54,220 bases of DNA, taken from the NCBI GenBank assembly GCA_026707445.1, contig JAPOWV010000080.1:1-54220 (forward strand), read 5' to 3'. The notes beneath the pieces are model-generated. The model made no database searches. It was not told the DNA's origin and saw only the letters and a program-made list of their open reading frames with translations. The stretch comes from Gammaproteobacteria bacterium. GTDB taxonomy: Bacteria > Pseudomonadota > Gammaproteobacteria > Steroidobacterales > Foliamicaceae. Position 1 is the stretch's first letter. Every line of letters starts with the position of its first letter. Below are positions 40,972 through 49,469 of the stretch, piece after piece. Both the position numbers and the translations under genes were made by a program.

Positions 40972-42762
40972 GTGAGCAAGCAGCCCGAAACATCGAACGA
41001 CGCGGAACGTCCCGCAACGCCGTTGCGCGCCGCGCTGAGCAAATACCGCGGCGGCTTCATCGCCATCGCGGTGTTCAGTTCGCTGGTCAACATCCTGATG
41101 CTGGTGTCGCCGGTGTACATGCTGCAGATGTACGACCGGGTGCTCACCAGCGCCAGCGCGGAGACGCTGCTGATGCTCACGCTCATCGCCGTGTTTCTGC
41201 TGGCCTGCTTCGGCCTGCTCGAATGGGTGCGCCAGCGCCTGATGCAGCGCATCGGCCTGGCGCTCGGCCTGAACATGGCCAACGATGTGCTCACCAGCGC
41301 CTTCCGCAGCAACCTCGCCAGCCAGGGGCAGGCCGCCAGCCAGCCGGTGCGGGACATCGACAACATCCGCCAGTTCATGGGCAGCCCCACGATCTTCGCG
41401 TTTTTCGACATTCCCTGGACGCCCATATTCACCGCCGTCATCTTCATGTTCCACCCGCTGATGGGCGCGGTGGCCGTGTTCGGCGCGGTCGTGATCTTCA
41501 CGCTGGGCATCCTCGCGGAGTTTCGTTCGCGCCTGCCCATGCGGGCCGCGGCCATGGAGGGCTTGCAGTCGCATCAGCTCCTCGAGTCCTCGATGCGCAA
41601 CTCCGACGCGCTGAAGGCCATGGGCATGTTCGATGGCCTGATCGGCCGATGGCAGGGGCGGCACCGTCGTTCGGCGTCGTTCCAGTCGGCCGCCTCCGGA
41701 CGCCTGAGCGTTCTGCTTTCCGCCACGAAGGCGTTTCGCTTCTCGGTGCAGGTGGGCATGCTCGGCACCGGCGCGTACCTGGTGCTGGCCGGCGACCTTA
41801 CCCCCGGCATGATGATCGCCGGCTCCATCATCATGGGCCGGGCGCTGGCGCCGATCGAGCAGGGCATCGGCGCCTGGCGCGGTTTCGTGGGCGCCCGGCA
41901 GGCCTGGCGGCGCGTCAACGCGCTGCTGGAGAATTTCGGCGACGAAGACCGGGGTCCCGGAACGGAACTGCCGCGTCCGGAAGGCAAGGTCGAGGTCGAA
42001 GACGTCACGGTCGTGCCTCCGGGGGCTGAAGTACCGGTGGTGAAGGGCGTCAATCTCACGCTTCAGCCGGGCAGCATTACCGGGCTGATCGGCCCCAGCG
42101 GCAGCGGCAAGTCGTCGCTGGCCAGCGTGATGATGGGCGTGTGGCAGCCGGTGGAAGGCGCGGTGCGGCTCGACGGCGCGGAGATCGATGGCTGGCCGGA
42201 CCACCTGCGCCTCAAGCACTTCGGCTACCTCCCGCAGACCGTGGAACTCTTCGACGGCACCGTGGCCGAGAACATATCGCGCCTGGAGGAGCCGGACGAC
42301 GAAGGCGTGATCGGCGCCGCCCAGCGCGCCGGCTGCCACGAGGTGATCATGCGCCTGGCGAAGAACTACACGACGCCGATCGGCGCCGGCGGCCGCGGAC
42401 TTTCCGCCGGCCAGCGCCAGCGCGTGGCTCTGGCCCGGGCTCTGTACGGCGATCCGGCTTACGTGGTGCTGGACGAGCCGGACTCCAACCTCGACAGCGA
42501 GGGGCAGGAAGTGCTGGGCAAGGTGCTGGAAGCCCTGAAGGAAAACCGCATTACAACTGTGCTGATCACCCACAACGTGCGCCTGCTGAGGCGCGTGGAC
42601 CAGATCGGCGTGATGCAGGAGGGCCAGATCGTGAACTTCGGTCCGCGTGACGAGGTGCTGGGGCAGTTCGGCGCCGCGAAACCCCGCGCCGCTCCACCCG
42701 CACAGGCTCCCGCGGCCCCCGCCGCCCCGGCGCGGCCAATACAGGTGAAATACACGCAATGA
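40972..42762 (+). CDS. Type I secretion ABC exporter, PrtD-like
   Basis: A 596-residue inner-membrane ABC protein that powers one-step export to the medium. The six-helix transmembrane domain spans about 20-310 (AVFSSLVNILMLVSPVYMLQ is helix 1). The ATPase domain has Walker A GPSGSGKSS (about 375-383), signature LSAGQRQRVALARAL (about 475-489) and Walker B VVLDEPDSNLD (about 497-507). No C39 peptidase domain is present, as in PrtD. An Ala/Pro-rich tail ends the protein. Start GTG 40972. It overlaps the adaptor gene by four bases. The giant acidic proteins are attractive substrates because of their C-terminal tails and proximity. Confidence 0.93.
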   Translation: MSKQPETSNDAERPATPLRAALSKYRGGFIAIAVFSSLVNILMLVSPVYMLQMYDRVLTSASAETLLMLTLIAVFLLACFGLLEWVRQRLMQRIGLALGLNMANDVLTSAFRSNLASQGQAASQPVRDIDNIRQFMGSPTIFAFFDIPWTPIFTAVIFMFHPLMGAVAVFGAVVIFTLGILAEFRSRLPMRAAAMEGLQSHQLLESSMRNSDALKAMGMFDGLIGRWQGRHRRSASFQSAASGRLSVLLSATKAFRFSVQVGMLGTGAYLVLAGDLTPGMMIAGSIIMGRALAPIEQGIGAWRGFVGARQAWRRVNALLENFGDEDRGPGTELPRPEGKVEVEDVTVVPPGAEVPVVKGVNLTLQPGSITGLIGPSGSGKSSLASVMMGVWQPVEGAVRLDGAEIDGWPDHLRLKHFGYLPQTVELFDGTVAENISRLEEPDDEGVIGAAQRAGCHEVIMRLAKNYTTPIGAGGRGLSAGQRQRVALARALYGDPAYVVLDEPDSNLDSEGQEVLGKVLEALKENRITTVLITHNVRLLRRVDQIGVMQEGQIVNFGPRDEVLGQFGAAKPRAAPPAQAPAAPAAPARPIQVKYTQ

Positions 42763-44150
42763 ACATTCAAGTGCAGTCGGCGCCCGACAACTGGCGAACC
42801 AGGGTGCTGGCGTTTCTGACGCGCTACCTGGAGACGCCGCCGAAGATCGAGGACAACGAGTCGATCGATCCGCTCAAGGACCGCGCGATGTGGATCGGCG
42901 GGACCGTCGTGAGCGTGGCCCTGGGCGCCTTCATCCTGTGGGGTTCGCTGGCCCCGCTGGCGCAGGGCGTGGTGGCCATGGGCCTGGTGGAGGTGGACGG
43001 CGAGAACAAGACCGTCCAGCACCTGGAAGGGGGCATCGTCAAGATCCTGCACGTGCGCGAAGGCGACAATGTGGCCGCCGGCGAGCCGCTGCTGGAACTC
43101 GACGACACCAAGCCGCGGGCCGAGCAGGAATTGCTCGAAGCCCGCTACTACAGCGCGCTGGCCCAGATCGACCGGCTCAATGCCGAACTGTATGGCCGCG
43201 AGGAAGTGGTTTTCTCTTCGGAATTCGAGAACCTGCGGGGCGACCCCAGGATCGAGGAAATCATCCAGGCGCAGATCGACCTGTTCAAGGAGCGCCGAGG
43301 GCAGCACGCCGGTGAAATCGAAATCCTCAATGGCAGGGTGGAGCAGCTCGGCGAACAGGTGAACGGGCTGACGGCCCGCCGCGACGCCGCGCAGCAGGAG
43401 CAGGAGTTGCTGGAGAAGGACGTGGCCGCGTTGGCCAGTCTGGCCGAACGCCAGCTCGTTTCGGAGGACCAATTGACCCAGCGGCGTCTGAACCTGGCGC
43501 AGACGCGCGGCCAGGTGGGGCAGATCATCGCCGAAATCGCCGAGGCGCAACTGTCCATCGGCGAGACCCGCCAGCGGATCATCCAGTTGCAGAACGATTA
43601 CCGCACGGATCTTTCCACCAATCTGACCGAATCGCAGAACCTCTACTTCGAGACCGGCGACCGCCTGTTCGCGGTGCGCGACCAGGTGGCCCGCACCCGT
43701 ATCGTGGCGCCCCTGGAAGGCAAGGTGATCAACATGCAGGTGCACACCGTGGGCGGCGTGGTGCCCCCCGCGCAGCCGATCATGAACATCGTGCCGGAGG
43801 ACGACAAGCTGATCGTCGAGGCCAAGGTCATGCCCACCGACAGGGACAACGTGAACGTCGGACAGGAGGCGCGCCTGCGGATCACGCCGCTGAACCAGCG
43901 GGCGACGCCCGAATTGCTCGGCGAAGTCGTGCTCGTTTCCGCCGACATCCTGACCGACGAGGACATCCAGCAGCAGTATTACATCGCGCGCATCAGCATT
44001 CCCGACTCGGAGTACGTCAAGCTGGGCGACAAGGACATCCGGCCCGGGTTCCCTGTGGAAGTGACCTTCAGCGGAGGCAAGCGCACGATGATCCAATACC
44101 TGGCGGAGCCCCTGTTCGGCACCCTCCGCCGAGCCATGAAAGAAGAATGA
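42759..44150 (+). CDS. Type I secretion periplasmic adaptor, HlyD/PrtE-like
   Basis: A 463-residue membrane fusion protein. A cytoplasmic N-terminus (1-44) and one transmembrane helix (about 45-65) precede a lipoyl-like half motif (VQHLEGGIVKILHVREGDNV). A long coiled coil follows (about 130-300), then a second lipoyl half and beta domain (RIVAPLEGKVINMQVHTVGG) and the C-terminal region RPGFPVEVTFSGGKRTM. It links the ABC exporter to TolC. Four-base overlaps on both sides show tight translational coupling. Confidence 0.94.
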   Translation: MNIQVQSAPDNWRTRVLAFLTRYLETPPKIEDNESIDPLKDRAMWIGGTVVSVALGAFILWGSLAPLAQGVVAMGLVEVDGENKTVQHLEGGIVKILHVREGDNVAAGEPLLELDDTKPRAEQELLEARYYSALAQIDRLNAELYGREEVVFSSEFENLRGDPRIEEIIQAQIDLFKERRGQHAGEIEILNGRVEQLGEQVNGLTARRDAAQQEQELLEKDVAALASLAERQLVSEDQLTQRRLNLAQTRGQVGQIIAEIAEAQLSIGETRQRIIQLQNDYRTDLSTNLTESQNLYFETGDRLFAVRDQVARTRIVAPLEGKVINMQVHTVGGVVPPAQPIMNIVPEDDKLIVEAKVMPTDRDNVNVGQEARLRITPLNQRATPELLGEVVLVSADILTDEDIQQQYYIARISIPDSEYVKLGDKDIRPGFPVEVTFSGGKRTMIQYLAEPLFGTLRRAMKEE

Positions 44151-45466
44151 CCACCTCGCGTAACACTTGGGAGCGAGGGCGTCCCGCCCTCCTCATACTC
44201 ACTGCCTGCGCCCTTCTCGCAGCCCCCGCTCACGCCCAGCAGAACGTGGCCGGCGACGCCCCCTACACGCTGAACGAGGCCCTGCGCGACGCACTCGAAC
44301 GCGACCCCCGCATCCGCGCCGCCGGCAGCCGCGTGCAGGAAGCCGGCGAGGAGTTCGCCGAGGCACGCGCCCTGCGTTTCCCCACCGTCAACCTGACCGG
44401 GGGCCGGGGCTACGGCTACAACCGCAACGAGGCCCGCAGCCTCGGCATCTACGAGGGCGATTCGCGGACTTCGGGCCTGCAGGTCACGCAGACGATCTAT
44501 TCCTTCGGCCGCATCGGCGCACGCGAGCGCGAGGCCCGCGCGATGATTGCGGCCTCCGGTTTCGATGCCGAAGACGTCCGCCAGTCGGTGCAGCGTGACG
44601 CGGCGGTGGCCTACGCCGAACAGATCTACACCCGCAGGATTCTCAACCGCCGTATCGAGTTCGAGAACCTGGTCGCCGAGCAGGAGACTTCGGTGCGCGA
44701 GCAACTGGAGCTGGGCAGGTCCGACCAGACGCAGGTGCACGAAGTGCTGCGCTACCTGCACCAGGCCCGCGCGGAGCGGATCGAGGCGGACACGGCCTAC
44801 CGCCGTGCGCAATACGAACTGGCGCGCCTGACCGGCGCGATCCGCGAAAACCTCGATGCCGAAGGCCTGGGCATGCTGGAGCAGGTGCAGCCCGAGACGC
44901 TGGACGCAGCCAAAAATCGCGGCCTGGACGGCGCGCCAATTGCCGGCAAGGCCCGTCAGAACCTCGTTGTGGCGCGCAGCCGGATGGAATTTCAGCGCTC
45001 CGAACTCTGGCCCCAGCTTGAATTGAAGCTCGGCGGCTCCGATGGCTACGTGGGCGAAATCAAGACCCGCGACGCCGACGCGCAACTGATGCTGCGCATG
45101 CCGATATTCGAGGGCGGCCGGAAGTTCGCCAGGCTGCGCAAGTCCCGCTACGCGATGGAAGCGGCCGAATACGACATGGACGCCGACCTGGAGCAGCTCG
45201 AACTGAACATCATCGTGTCCTGGAACCTCGTCAACGGCCTGGCGCAGGCCTGCGAGGAACTGGAGCTCTCGCTCGAGGACGCAGGCGAGATCGTGTCCAT
45301 CGTCGAAGAGAAGCTGCTGGTGGGGCGGGGCACCGTGCTCGACCAGCTCGAGGCCGAGGAGATCGTCGCCCAGACCGACGTCACGCTGCTCGAAAAACGC
45401 ATGGAACTCGCCCAGGCGCGCATCGGCCTCCTACGCACCCTCGGCACGCTCCGTCCGGCCCTCTAA
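44147..45466 (+). CDS. TolC-family outer-membrane secretion protein
   Basis: A 439-residue outer-membrane factor completing the type I secretion operon. The mature protein starts around QQNVAGDAPYTLNEALRDAL, and the usual two repeats of paired long helices follow (FAEARALRFPTVNLTGG, YAEQIYTRRILNRRIEFENL; second half ELWPQLELKLGG, DQLEAEEIVAQTDV). The signal peptide is unusual: residues 8-16 (WERGRPALL) are encoded by the dispersed GC palindrome, followed by a normal hydrophobic core ILTACALLAAPAHA. ATG 44147 overlaps the adaptor stop. A downstream in-frame start that would skip the repeat and keep the full signal is not available. Confidence 0.92.
   Translation: MTTSRNTWERGRPALLILTACALLAAPAHAQQNVAGDAPYTLNEALRDALERDPRIRAAGSRVQEAGEEFAEARALRFPTVNLTGGRGYGYNRNEARSLGIYEGDSRTSGLQVTQTIYSFGRIGAREREARAMIAASGFDAEDVRQSVQRDAAVAYAEQIYTRRILNRRIEFENLVAEQETSVREQLELGRSDQTQVHEVLRYLHQARAERIEADTAYRRAQYELARLTGAIRENLDAEGLGMLEQVQPETLDAAKNRGLDGAPIAGKARQNLVVARSRMEFQRSELWPQLELKLGGSDGYVGEIKTRDADAQLMLRMPIFEGGRKFARLRKSRYAMEAAEYDMDADLEQLELNIIVSWNLVNGLAQACEELELSLEDAGEIVSIVEEKLLVGRGTVLDQLEAEEIVAQTDVTLLEKRMELAQARIGLLRTLGTLRPAL
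44167..44192. repeat. GC palindrome inside the TolC signal-peptide coding region
   Basis: TTGGGAGCGAGGGCGTCCCG followed by CCCTCC. It is the same unit as at 46863-46888, here translated as WERGRPALL. Confidence 0.85.
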
Positions 45467-45470
45467 CCCA

Positions 45471-45500
45471 CTTGGGTGGGAGGACGTCCCGTCCTCCCTA
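45471..45500. repeat. GC palindrome copy after tolC
   Basis: GGGAGGACGTCCCGTCCTCC between the convergent tolC and MOSC genes. With no T-run it is not an obvious terminator, although a strong hairpin would form. Confidence 0.8.
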
Positions 45501-46046
45501 TAGCTTTCGGATCGCGTCCCCGACGCCCACTCGACCCGACTGCACGACCTTCGCATTGATGCCCCGAAGGCAGTGCGCCTTGCCGCGCCGCGAGTTCACG
45601 AACTTCATCGCTTCCAATCCGAACCGGGCCGTGAACTTCTTGCAGCCAGTGTGCGGAATCGCAGTGACCTCGATGATGGCCGAACCCATGGCAAGCCGCG
45701 TGCCGGCGGGAAGGTTCTCCTTGCCGAGGTCGAGGTCGACGAAGAGTTGATCGCCCGCGAGCGCCCAGCGCTCCCTGGACCTCGCCACGAGCGAGATGAC
45801 CCGCGCGTTCATGATATTGAGCTGCATCTCCGGATGTGCCGATCCATCGGCCGTCATCCGACTTCCGCGCGAGCGCCAGTTGTCTCCGACGAGTCCCTCG
45901 GCGACGTCCAGCTCGCCTGAATCCAACACCTCCCGCTGGTTGGTGTACGGTCGGCGAACGATCATCGAGACGACCCCGTCGTCTTTGGGTGACGCGAGGA
46001 TGTCCGGCATCCCCGCTTCGAGTTCGTCTGCGTCCAGAAAAAGCAT
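45498..46046 (-). CDS. MOSC-domain protein
   Basis: A 182-residue protein with the MOSC (molybdenum cofactor sulfurase C-terminal) fold. GLVGDNWRSRGS near 50-62, HPEMQLNIMNARVISLVA near 71-88 and HTGCKKFTARFG near 131-142 include the conserved cysteine (about Cys134). Such proteins bind or transfer sulfur with molybdenum cofactor. It starts five bases after the stop of the decarboxylase-like gene, on the same strand, so the two are in one operon. It is a stand-alone MOSC domain without ferredoxin or beta-barrel partner. Confidence 0.85.
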   Translation of the reverse strand: MLFLDADELEAGMPDILASPKDDGVVSMIVRRPYTNQREVLDSGELDVAEGLVGDNWRSRGSRMTADGSAHPEMQLNIMNARVISLVARSRERWALAGDQLFVDLDLGKENLPAGTRLAMGSAIIEVTAIPHTGCKKFTARFGLEAMKFVNSRRGKAHCLRGINAKVVQSGRVGVGDAIRKL

Positions 46047-46050
46047 GATC

Positions 46051-46854
46051 CTATTCGTAAGTTTCCAGCAACTCCGCCGTGTGCGCGGTGGTCCAGCATG
46101 GGTTGTACGAATACCCCCGGATCACTTCCACGGGCTTCAGCGGCAACAGTTCCTCGTTGTCCGAGTAGCCGTACTCGACGCTGCCTTCCCCGGAGAAGAC
46201 GTTGATCGCGCGCGTGTTGCTGATCCGGTTGCGGATCAACTGCTTCGTGGCCGGCACGCTGGGGCTCATTTCCGGGTAGTAGCGCACCGAGTACAGCCAG
46301 CCGAATTTCGGCGCTGCGTCGTCGTCCTCGCGCTTCTCCAGCCGCACCGACAAGTCCACGATGCGGTAGCCTTCGCGGTCAATCACGCCTCTCAGGTTCG
46401 AACCCACGCCCAGCGGCTTGATCACGGGGTGGTTGGGCGGAATATGCGTCAGGTGAATGCGGGCGATCTTCTTCGGCCAGCCCATGAAGTTGCCGAAGGT
46501 CATCGTCCAGTCCTTCGAAACCCACATCGCGTTCATGAAGGTGCCGGGCTCGCCCTTGTACGAGCACCGCAGACCCACCACGCCCTCGGTGTAGCGGGTC
46601 CGCTCGGGGTTGTCGTAGACGAGTTCCGGGTTGTCGCCGGGCACGCACACCAGCTCGTCGACGATCGCGAACGCGCGGCCGGTGGGGTCCGGCTCCAGCG
46701 GCACCGGCAGGTAGCGCGCCACCTGTTCGACGTCGGCGCGGTAGTCCACGAACAGGAAGTGCCCGCCGTAGTGGTGCGGCGTGGGCGTGACCAGCGCCGC
46801 CTTGCCCTCCGGCGAGAGGGGGTTGCTGTAGCCCTTGAGGTTGAGTTTCGTCAT
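46051..46854 (-). CDS. Acetoacetate decarboxylase-family protein
   Basis: A 267-residue member of the acetoacetate decarboxylase fold family. The pair K128/K129 in FMGWPKKIARI matches the Schiff-base lysine region (GxPKK) of the family. PHHYGGHFLFVDYRAD and YLPVPLEPD near the N-terminus are also typical. The substrate is unknown. ATG 46854 is chosen because the frame further upstream is made of the GC palindrome. It lies between a CoA-transferase gene upstream and the MOSC gene downstream, which may mean a degradative pathway; that is inference. Confidence 0.85.
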   Translation of the reverse strand: MTKLNLKGYSNPLSPEGKAALVTPTPHHYGGHFLFVDYRADVEQVARYLPVPLEPDPTGRAFAIVDELVCVPGDNPELVYDNPERTRYTEGVVGLRCSYKGEPGTFMNAMWVSKDWTMTFGNFMGWPKKIARIHLTHIPPNHPVIKPLGVGSNLRGVIDREGYRIVDLSVRLEKREDDDAAPKFGWLYSVRYYPEMSPSVPATKQLIRNRISNTRAINVFSGEGSVEYGYSDNEELLPLKPVEVIRGYSYNPCWTTAHTAELLETYE

Positions 46855-46862
46855 GTCTGTCT

Positions 46863-46936
46863 CCTGGGGGCGAGGGCGTCCCGCCCTCGAAAATACCCGA
46901 GATTTCAAATGAGGGCGGGACGCCCTCGCCCCCAGG
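46863..46936. repeat. Two palindromes forming a perfect 26-bp inverted repeat
   Basis: Arms 46863-46888 and 46911-46936 are perfect reverse complements, and each arm contains the GAGGGCGTCCCGCCCTC core. The 22-base loop is AT-richer. It fills the gap between the CoA-transferase stop and the decarboxylase-like start and would form a very stable hairpin in the operon mRNA. Confidence 0.9.
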
Positions 46937-48091
46937 TCAGGTATCGACGAGTTCGGCGAGGATTTCGTCGGTGTGCTGGCCGGCGGTGGGCACGTCGCGG
47001 AACAGCGTCGGGCGGCTGCCTCCCACCGACACGGGCAGCGCCGGCAGGGAGGCCTTTTCGCCCGCGTTTTCGCCGTCCGGAACGGTCACTTCGAGCAGCC
47101 CGCCGGAAGCGGTCAGGTGGGCGTCGTCGAACAGGTCCTCGGGGCGGGTGATGGGCGCGAACGGCAGGCCCGCCTGCGCGCATCGTTCCATGAGTTCGGC
47201 CGGCGTCATGGCCGCGAAGGTCTCCTTGATCTTGGGGATGAACTCGTCGCGGCGCGCCACCCGCCCGGAGTTGGTCTTGAGGTCCTCATTGCTGCCCAGC
47301 TCGTGCAGTTCGAAGGCCTCGCAGAAGCGCACCCACTGCACGTCGCTCACGACTCCCACGAAGATCTGCTCGCCGGTCTTCGTGGCGAACACCTCGTAGA
47401 TGGCCCAGGCCGACACCCGCGCCGGCATCGGCGTGGCGGCGGTGCCGGTGACGGCCTTCTGCGCCATGTGCTGGCCCACCAGGAACACCGCGCTCTCGTA
47501 GAGCGTGGCCACAACTTCACAGCCGCGTCCGGTGCGCTCGCGCTCGTTGAGCGCCGCCAGCACGCCCAGCGCGCCGAACATGCCGCCCTGCACGTCGATC
47601 ACCGACGCGCCGGCGCGCAGCGGCTTGCCCGGCGGACCGGTCATGTAGGCCAGCCCGCCCATCATCTGCGCCACTTCGTCCAGCGCCGCGCGGTTCTCGT
47701 ACGGGCCGGCCTGGAAACCCTTTTCGGTGCAGTAGATCAGGCGCGGATTGCGCTTCGACAGCGTCTCGTAGTCGAGGCCCAGGCGCGCCATCGCCCCGGG
47801 ACGGAAGTTCTGGACCAGCACGTCGGAGCGGTCGGCGAGCTTGAGCGCCGCGTCCATGCCCTCCGGCGACTTGAGATTCAGGCAGATGCTCCGCTTGTTG
47901 CGGTTGTACATCGGGAAATAACCCGCGCCCGACCCCGGCAGCCTTCGCGTTGGATCGCCGCCCGGCGGCTCCACCTTGATCACGTCCGCGCCCAGGTCCG
48001 CCAGCACCAGCCCGCAAGCCGGCCCCATCACCATGTGGGTCAGCTCCAGGACCTTCAGCCCCGCCAGCGGCCTGCATTCACCCGTATTCAC
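46937..48091 (-). CDS. CoA-transferase family III (CaiB/BaiF)
   Basis: A 384-residue class III CoA-transferase. It moves CoA between carboxylic acids through a catalytic Asp, here the Asp of NRAALDEVAQMMGG. Other family marks are LAGLKVLELTHMVMGPACGL near the start, LADLGADVIKVEPPGGDPTR, RSICLNLKSPEG and VLVQNFRPGAMARLGL. Start GTG 48091 gives a normal length; an upstream extension of 60 codons (MSGKSG...) is Arg/Ala-rich and not family-like. It probably heads the operon with the decarboxylase-like and MOSC genes. Confidence 0.9.
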   Translation of the reverse strand: MNTGECRPLAGLKVLELTHMVMGPACGLVLADLGADVIKVEPPGGDPTRRLPGSGAGYFPMYNRNKRSICLNLKSPEGMDAALKLADRSDVLVQNFRPGAMARLGLDYETLSKRNPRLIYCTEKGFQAGPYENRAALDEVAQMMGGLAYMTGPPGKPLRAGASVIDVQGGMFGALGVLAALNERERTGRGCEVVATLYESAVFLVGQHMAQKAVTGTAATPMPARVSAWAIYEVFATKTGEQIFVGVVSDVQWVRFCEAFELHELGSNEDLKTNSGRVARRDEFIPKIKETFAAMTPAELMERCAQAGLPFAPITRPEDLFDDAHLTASGGLLEVTVPDGENAGEKASLPALPVSVGGSRPTLFRDVPTAGQHTDEILAELVDT

Positions 48092-48289
48092 AGCCCGGCA
48101 GCGTACCGCGTTTCGCGCCGCCCGCGCAACCACCTGCCGCCGACTCCCCCCGATCGATCGCGCGTGATAGGCTTGCCCTGCCACGGGGAAGAGAACACAC
48201 GGTGCATTCATGCATACGCGTGCGCGTCCTTGAGACCACGGCATATCGCCCGCCCCGCTCTTTCCACTCACTTCTCAAGGAACTTCACT

Positions 48290-48709
48290 ATGAAACAAAT
48301 GATGATTGCCGTGGCTCTGCTTTCATTGATTCTTGCTGCTTGCGACGATGCGCGGCTAGCTTCCAATAATTTGTCGAGAGCGGCGGATAATTTTGAAATC
48401 GATCGACGCATCGTGTTCTACAACGGCATTACCGATACCTATATGCTCACCATCGAAGGCCGATGCGCGATAACAGATGAACAGAAACAACTGGAAGTGA
48501 CCTGCAAGATTGGCGAAGACGCCTACAACAAGCATTTTTTGGGACTGTCCGACAACGTAACGTATTTCGCGGAGCAATTGGAAACTGCGGACGTCAGCGC
48601 ATACCACCACCGGATTGTGTTCAAGCCCCAGGCCATTATTCCCGATTTCGACTTCCGCGGCAGCGCCGAAGAACTGCTCGAAAACGCTTCGGAATTGAAT
48701 CAGCGATAG
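48290..48709 (+). CDS. Small lipoprotein resembling a phage-associated beta-sandwich lipoprotein
   Basis: A 139-residue lipoprotein. Signal LSLILAAC with Cys18, then SRAADNFEIDRRIVFYNGIT and KHFLGLSDNVTYFAEQLETA. These segments recall a conserved lipoprotein family seen in phages and prophages, recognised from memory and not verified. It stands alone here: no phage genes surround it. AAGG lies upstream of ATG 48290. The 198 bases before it contain no gene. Its AT content is higher than its neighbours, fitting horizontal origin. Confidence 0.7.
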   Translation: MKQMMIAVALLSLILAACDDARLASNNLSRAADNFEIDRRIVFYNGITDTYMLTIEGRCAITDEQKQLEVTCKIGEDAYNKHFLGLSDNVTYFAEQLETADVSAYHHRIVFKPQAIIPDFDFRGSAEELLENASELNQR

Positions 48710-48824
48710 TCTCTCAAACCTGGCAGCAGCGGGCCATGTCCAGCTCGTTGATCTTCTGTCTGATCGCGCGCGGCGAGGCGGATGTCTATCCGCGCATGCG
48801 ACAAAACAATATAAGATACCCATT

Positions 48825-49469
48825 ATGGGGATAACAAATGAGACCACTTTGCCACTGCGCACTGATGCTGCGCGATCCTTGAACGACGCGTTGTTCACTC
48901 GCTCGCAACAGCGCGTGTTAGGAATCCTCTTCGGCCAGCCGGAGCGCAGCTTCCACGTCAACGAGATCATCGAGTTGGCCAATATCGGCCGCGGTACAGT
49001 CTCGCGCGAGTTATCGCGGCTGCAGTGCAGCCGGATTGCGAAAGTCACAAGGAACGGCAGGCGAAAACTGTATCAGGCGAATCCCGAATCAGCCGTGTTC
49101 CCGGAACTATGCTCCCTGGTCAACAAGACGCTTGGCTTTGCCAATTCCATCCGAGAGGCGCTTCAACCCTGCAGGGTCAAAATTGATTTCGCATTCATCT
49201 ACGGATCGGTCGCAAAGGGAATGGATACCGCCACAAGCGACATTGACCTGCTGGCCGTATCGGATCACCTGCATTCATTTGAATTAAACGTGCCCCTGTT
49301 CCCCGCAATGCATGACCTGGGGCGGCAAATTGAACTGCACCATTACACCCGGCGCGAGTTTTCCTCGCGCAATCGATCCAGCGACTGCTTCCTAAGGCGG
49401 GTGCTGGACGGCCCCACGATTTTTGTCGTGGGGTCTATGGAAACCGTGCATGAAATCTGCCGAACTTGA
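48825..49469 (+). CDS. Winged-helix nucleotidyltransferase (MNT antitoxin)
   Basis: A 214-residue fusion. The N-terminal winged helix (about 20-80; QQRVLGILFGQPERSFHVNE and GRGTVSRELSRL) precedes a nucleotidyltransferase domain with YGSVAKGMDTATSDIDLLAV (about 120-139), including the paired Asp. Such proteins pair with HEPN toxins, either as sequestering antitoxins or by adding AMP. A TATAAG ends ten bases before ATG 48825 with no ribosome-binding site, so the message may be leaderless. It overlaps the HEPN gene by 20 bases. Confidence 0.85.
   Translation: MGITNETTLPLRTDAARSLNDALFTRSQQRVLGILFGQPERSFHVNEIIELANIGRGTVSRELSRLQCSRIAKVTRNGRRKLYQANPESAVFPELCSLVNKTLGFANSIREALQPCRVKIDFAFIYGSVAKGMDTATSDIDLLAVSDHLHSFELNVPLFPAMHDLGRQIELHHYTRREFSSRNRSSDCFLRRVLDGPTIFVVGSMETVHEICRT

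Noticed and set aside
46937..48271. Longer start for the CoA-transferase with 60 extra residues
   Set aside because: The extension is not family-like; GTG 48091 gives the normal N-terminus and length.
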